Shown here in pieces: positions 58,423-64,000 of a stretch of 64,000 nt of DNA. Positions within the stretch are counted from its first letter, which is position 1. The number at the start of each line of letters is the position of its first letter. Source of the DNA: CAYONP01 sp964405335 (lineage in GTDB: Bacteria; Armatimonadota; UBA10988); NCBI GenBank assembly GCA_964405335.1, contig CAYONP010000012.1, positions 16,438 to 80,437 of the forward strand. Direction: 5' to 3'. Under the pieces are notes generated by a model. The model saw only the letters and a list, made by a program, of their open reading frames with translations. It was not told where the DNA came from and did no database searches. The translations under genes were made by a program, and so were the position numbers.

Positions 58423-59788
58423 CGCCGTCCTCCTCGGTCTCCGGCGGCAGCGGCAGGCGGCCGACTGCCAGGCGCAGATTGATGCTTGAGATATCGCGAT
58501 CGAAGCGGGCCTGGATGCGGTTCGTCTCGGCCCGGGCATACTCGGTGCGGGCGGCACTGACATCGAGCAGGCTGGCCACGTCCAGGGCGTAGCTCTCCTC
58601 GGTCTCGGCCAGCGTGGCAAAGGCCAACTGGCTGGCCTCGTCGGCGCCGGCCATCCGCGCGCTGGCGTCCTGCCAGTCGAGATAGGCCTGTTCAACGGCC
58701 AGCGCCGCCGCTTCCAGCGCCTGGTGGAACTGCTCCTCGGCCCGCCGCGCGGCGGCCAGCGCGGCGGTCTCGCCCGACTCGGCCGACTGCCCGTCCCACA
58801 GCGGGATGTTGATGCTGGCCGAGAGCGTGTACTCCTGCTGCACATCGCGCGACGAGTGCAGGTAGCGGTCATAGTCGGCGCTGATCTGCAGCACGAAGAA
58901 CCGGCTCCAGCGCTCGGCGGCCAGGGCGTGTCGACGCGAGCGCCGCCCGGCGTCGGCGGCGGCGATGTCGGGCTGCTCGGCCAGCGCCGCGGCAAAGGCC
59001 TCGTCGAGGCCGAGGTCGACCGCCGGCACGGGCACCGTGTCGAGCACCTGGATCGGCTGGTCGGGCGGGATCAGCAGCAAGTTACGCAGCCGCGACAGCG
59101 AGCTGCGGAAGTCGTTCTCGGCGGCGGTCAGCTCGACCCGCGCGTTGGACACCGAGACCTCGCTGCGGCGCACGTCGAGCTGCGAGCTCAGCCCGTCCGC
59201 TTCGCGCGCCCGGGTCTCGGCCAGCGACCGCTCGGCCTGTGCCACGAGCTGCTCATTGAGCCGCAGCAGCGCGTCGTTGCGGAGCACCTCGAAGAAGGCG
59301 GTGACCACCTGCCCGGCGACATCGAGCTGCGACGCCAGTTCGCGAAAAGCCGCGGCCTTGGCATCCTGCCGCGCGCTATAGACCCGGTAGATGCTCTGCA
59401 TGCCGTCGAACAACAGTTGCTCGACGTGAATGCTCACCTGGCTGTTCTGGTTGGCTCCGCTGCCGGCGCCGGTCTGGAAGCCGCTGACCGCCGAGTCGAA
59501 GCGGCTGTACCGGCTGTTGAGCCCAATCTGCGGTTGCAGCGCGCCATAGGCCTGGGTCTCCGAGGCGCGCGACGAGATCGCGTCCTGCCGCGCGATGCGC
59601 ATCGCGCGAGAGCGTTCGAGCCCCAGCCGCAGCGCGTCGCGCAGGTCGAGCCGCAGCGCATCGCCCGCGTCGCCGGCCGGCGGCGCGGTGACGGCGCCGA
59701 CCGTCGGCGCCAGGCCTGCGCTCGGCGCCGGCGGACCGAGTTCCGCCGCGCCGATGCTCAACCACGCGGCGATCACGACCACCACCAT
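58415..59788 (-). CDS. TolC-like outer-membrane efflux channel
   Basis: Protein of 457 residues with a signal peptide (VVVIAAWLSIGAAE) and two outer-membrane-efflux repeats. The first holds DLRDALRLGLERS and ARQDAISSRASETQAYGALQ, the second AFAAALAEQPDIAAADAGRR and TEYARAETNRIQARFDRDIS. It forms the trimeric exit duct for the MacAB-like pump encoded downstream. ATG 59788 has AAGGAGC upstream; GTG 59809 is less likely. It is the first gene of the operon. Its end overlaps the adaptor gene by eight bases. Confidence 0.93.
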   Translation of the reverse strand: MVVVVIAAWLSIGAAELGPPAPSAGLAPTVGAVTAPPAGDAGDALRLDLRDALRLGLERSRAMRIARQDAISSRASETQAYGALQPQIGLNSRYSRFDSAVSGFQTGAGSGANQNSQVSIHVEQLLFDGMQSIYRVYSARQDAKAAAFRELASQLDVAGQVVTAFFEVLRNDALLRLNEQLVAQAERSLAETRAREADGLSSQLDVRRSEVSVSNARVELTAAENDFRSSLSRLRNLLLIPPDQPIQVLDTVPVPAVDLGLDEAFAAALAEQPDIAAADAGRRSRRHALAAERWSRFFVLQISADYDRYLHSSRDVQQEYTLSASINIPLWDGQSAESGETAALAAARRAEEQFHQALEAAALAVEQAYLDWQDASARMAGADEASQLAFATLAETEESYALDVASLLDVSAARTEYARAETNRIQARFDRDISSINLRLAVGRLPLPPETEEDGDA

Positions 59789-59978
59789 CGCTGCTCCTTG
59801 CCACCCCACGCGGGATCATCTTGACGCGAGTCGGGAGTTTCCTGCCGGCCGGGCGCCCAACGGGCCGGCGATCTGTCGTGACGAGACGGTTACGGCCATT
59901 GTTCAGCCGGCCGCCGCCGAGCCTGCAAGCCAGCGTCACGAATCGCTCGCAAAGCCGCTTTCCGACCGACATCCGGGC

Positions 59979-60007
59979 TTGACAAGAAGGGCCTTGCGGG
60001 GTACCAT
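59979..60007 (+). promoter_or_regulatory. Consensus promoter of gyrB
   Basis: TTGACA at 59979-59984 and TACCAT at 60002-60007 with a 17-bp spacer, the best -35 in the window. The leader is about 100 bases long. No dnaA, dnaN or recF gene and no obvious DnaA box lies beside it. Nothing else is recognised in the 59789-60112 divergent region. Confidence 0.7.
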
Positions 60008-60112
60008 CGCGGGCAGTGACCCAGAATCCCGAACGCTGTTCGGCCACCCGCGGCCGGGCGGCGGACAGACCGTGATTCGCGGCGGCGCCGGGCCGCCGAG
60101 GAGGCAGGCGGA

Positions 60113-62215
<2,103 letters not shown>

Positions 62216-62233
62216 CGGCGGGAGGGCGGAGCG

Positions 62234-63961
62234 ATGGCACAGGTCCTGCTCGCCTGCCGCCGCGACCGCGGCGAGACGCCGAGCGACGCGGCGCTGCAGC
62301 GCCTGGCGGCGCGCCTGAACCCCGACAACGCCGCGCCGGCCACGCTCCAGGTCGCCCGCGATGCGGGGCTGGTCACCGCCGTGGTCAAGCCCGCCGGCAC
62401 GCTGGTCGAAGGGCTCTCCGCGGCGGTCGGCATCGTGCTCGGGCCGCCGGCCGACTGGCCCCGACCCGGCGCGCCGGCGCCCGACGGGCAGCACGCCATC
62501 TTCCGCGCCGACGCCGACCGCGTCGAGCTGGTGACCGACATCCTCGGCGCCCGCTCGATCTGGTACTACCACGACGACCGGCAGTTCCTCGCCTCGACCT
62601 CGCAGCGGGCGCTGGTGATGCTGCTCGGGTCGTATGAGCCCGAGCCGCGGACCACCGCCTGGCACCTGGCCACGGGCACCCTTGGGCCCGATCTCTCGTG
62701 GGATGCCCGCCTGCGCCTGCTGCCGGCCGACTCGCGGCTGTTGCTCGACCGCGCCGCCTGGCAGGTGACGGTGACCACCCGGCCGGACGAGTTCCGGGCC
62801 GAGCCGGGGAGCGAGGCGGACCATCTCGAGCGGCTGCGGGGCGCCTTCGACGCCGCCTTCGACGGCTGGTCGAGCGACCCTGCGAACTGGGCGGTGTCGC
62901 TCAGCGGCGGGTATGACTCGCGTTACATCCTGCGTCGGCTGGCCGAGCGCGGCGTGCGGCCGCTCTGCCTGAGCTACGGCCTGGCCGAGCGGCGCGAGCT
63001 GCCCGGCGGCGACTGCGACATCGCCGCGCGGCTGGCGGCGCACCACGGCGCGCCGTTCCAGTTCTGCCCGGTCGACCCGCTCGACGACGTGCCGCTGCTG
63101 CTCGACCGTTTCGTCCGCGTCTCCGAGGCGCGGATGGACCATCTCCAGCACTTCGCCGACGGGTTCGCCCGCCTTGCCGCGCTCGAGGCGCGTGGCATCG
63201 CCGGGGTGATTCGCGGCGAGCAGGCGGCCGGGCTGACCCAGCCGCTGCCGGCCAACGCCGACGGCCGGCCGGCGCTGGACCGGGCCGGGCTGGTCATGCT
63301 CGACGACTATGCCGACGCGCGCGACTTGGGTTGCGGCAGCGGGCGGTTCCCGCGGCAGGAGCTGCCGGAGCGCTTTGCCCGGCGGCCGGACGAGTCGCCG
63401 GCGGGCTATCGCGATCGGCTTTACCAGGCGTTTCGCCTCCCTTTCTTCCTCGGCCCGCAGGCGTATGCCCACACGGCCTATGGCGAGGTGGTCATGCCGC
63501 TGCTCTCGCGCGGGGTGATCGAGGCCGTCCGCGGCCTGCCCGACGCCCTGAGGCTGGGCAAGTCGTTGTTCATCCGGATTGCCGACGAGGGCGGCGCACC
63601 GGTGCCGCAGGCGACGGCCGAGACCTATGCCAGCCCCGAGGCGACGGTGCGCTCGGCCGGCATCGTCGCCGAGATGCGCCGGCGGCTGGCCGCCGACGAC
63701 GTGGCCGAGCTGGTCGGTACTGGGCCGGTCGAGTATCTGCTCGAGCATCTGCAGACCGCCGGCCTGTCCGACGCGCCGTCGCCACGGCGCCGGCTACGTT
63801 CGCGGCTGAAGCGGCTGGTCAAGCAGTACGGCGGCACGGCGCTGGTCGAGCTGCTGCGCGGCCGCGCGCGGCGAGATGTGAACATCGTCGCCTTTCGGCT
63901 CTACCTGATCGCGGCGATGCGCGAGCTGCTCCGCGCCGACGCCGAGGCGCTGGCCGAGTGA
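62234..63961 (+). CDS. Asparagine-synthase-like ATP-dependent amidotransferase without glutaminase cysteine
   Basis: Protein of 575 residues. The C-terminal half has the ATP pyrophosphatase loop SLSGGYDSR near residue 224 and an AsnB-like helical region. The N-terminal half resembles the glutaminase fold (FRADADRVELVTDILGARSI), but the protein starts MAQVLLACRRD instead of MCG, so the nucleophile cysteine is missing. It therefore cannot take ammonia from glutamine in the usual way. It may adenylate an acid for amide or cyclic bond formation, as in the asparagine-synthase relatives of peptide or polysaccharide pathways. It lies 18 bases after gyrB, and a possible further gene begins at 63975 at the window edge. 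Confidence 0.8.
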   Translation: MAQVLLACRRDRGETPSDAALQRLAARLNPDNAAPATLQVARDAGLVTAVVKPAGTLVEGLSAAVGIVLGPPADWPRPGAPAPDGQHAIFRADADRVELVTDILGARSIWYYHDDRQFLASTSQRALVMLLGSYEPEPRTTAWHLATGTLGPDLSWDARLRLLPADSRLLLDRAAWQVTVTTRPDEFRAEPGSEADHLERLRGAFDAAFDGWSSDPANWAVSLSGGYDSRYILRRLAERGVRPLCLSYGLAERRELPGGDCDIAARLAAHHGAPFQFCPVDPLDDVPLLLDRFVRVSEARMDHLQHFADGFARLAALEARGIAGVIRGEQAAGLTQPLPANADGRPALDRAGLVMLDDYADARDLGCGSGRFPRQELPERFARRPDESPAGYRDRLYQAFRLPFFLGPQAYAHTAYGEVVMPLLSRGVIEAVRGLPDALRLGKSLFIRIADEGGAPVPQATAETYASPEATVRSAGIVAEMRRRLAADDVAELVGTGPVEYLLEHLQTAGLSDAPSPRRRLRSRLKRLVKQYGGTALVELLRGRARRDVNIVAFRLYLIAAMRELLRADAEALAE

Positions 63962-64000
63962 GGTGCGTGGGACGATGACTCCCCCTTCCCGCCGCGGGAA

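Noticed and set aside
63975..64000. Possible start of a further gene (ATG at 63975)
   Set aside because: Only eight codons are visible before the window ends; the ribosome site is weak, so it cannot be supported.

Overview
The window is 64 kb of very GC-rich bacterial DNA with tightly packed genes. Stop and start codons commonly overlap by 4 to 8 bases. The cell has an outer membrane: there is an SLH-domain porin, a TolC-like channel with a MacAB-type pump, and lipoprotein signals. A uroporphyrinogen-decarboxylase-family methyltransferase, a DUF6807 protein, heparinase II/III, FG-GAP repeats and TrmFO occur together with many dispersed palindromic repeats. This mix is most like Armatimonadota or Planctomycetota-type lineages, but no rRNA is present and the phylum is an inference. 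A run of ten N at 23431-23440 inside homopolymer noise shows that this is a scaffolded draft, possibly a metagenome bin.

Layout. 1-12.6 kb: an edge-cut methyltransferase, dCMP deaminase plus peptidase S51, a membrane peptidyl-prolyl isomerase with HEAT-like repeats, two copies of a small inverted-repeat element, a Rieske fusion protein, a URO-D family protein, three unknown genes, a DNA methyltransferase fused to an endonuclease-like domain, and trmFO. 12.7-18.5 kb: a six-gene minus-strand operon, hsp20, lon, alpha/beta-hydrolase lipoprotein, rsmG, acylphosphatase and an enolase-superfamily enzyme. 18.6-26.1 kb: DUF6807 protein, UDP-glucuronate decarboxylase, an unknown protein, a metal-binding HMA protein, tRNA-Pro and tRNA-Gly, an STN-domain secreted protein, the gap, an orphan DNA methyltransferase and an ACT-domain malic enzyme.

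26.4-38.7 kb: a response regulator, an Hsp70-family protein, an ECF sigma factor overlapping a 1478-residue protein that joins an anti-sigma-like head to an alpha-2-macroglobulin-like ectodomain, a heparinase II/III-type lyase, and the SLH/collagen-like porin, which has a clear promoter and terminator. 39-47.9 kb: two small paralogous anchored proteins, a GT39-type membrane glycosyltransferase, a secreted Lon-type protease with TPRs, then an operon of thioredoxin-like protein, two tandem phosphohexomutase-family proteins (the first lacks the catalytic serine) and a small membrane protein. 47.9-54.2 kb: a 1.4-kb insert bounded by an exact 159-bp duplication, a large P-loop protein, and an FG-GAP protein. 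54.2-59.8 kb: a MacAB-TolC-like efflux operon. 60-64 kb: gyrB and an asparagine-synthase-like protein.

The most interesting candidate system is the ECF sigma factor with its fused anti-sigma/alpha-2-macroglobulin protein (28670-33713). Its predicted topology suggests a one-protein envelope sensor that could report damage or proteolysis outside the membrane directly to transcription. All functions here come from reading the sequence only; no database search was possible.
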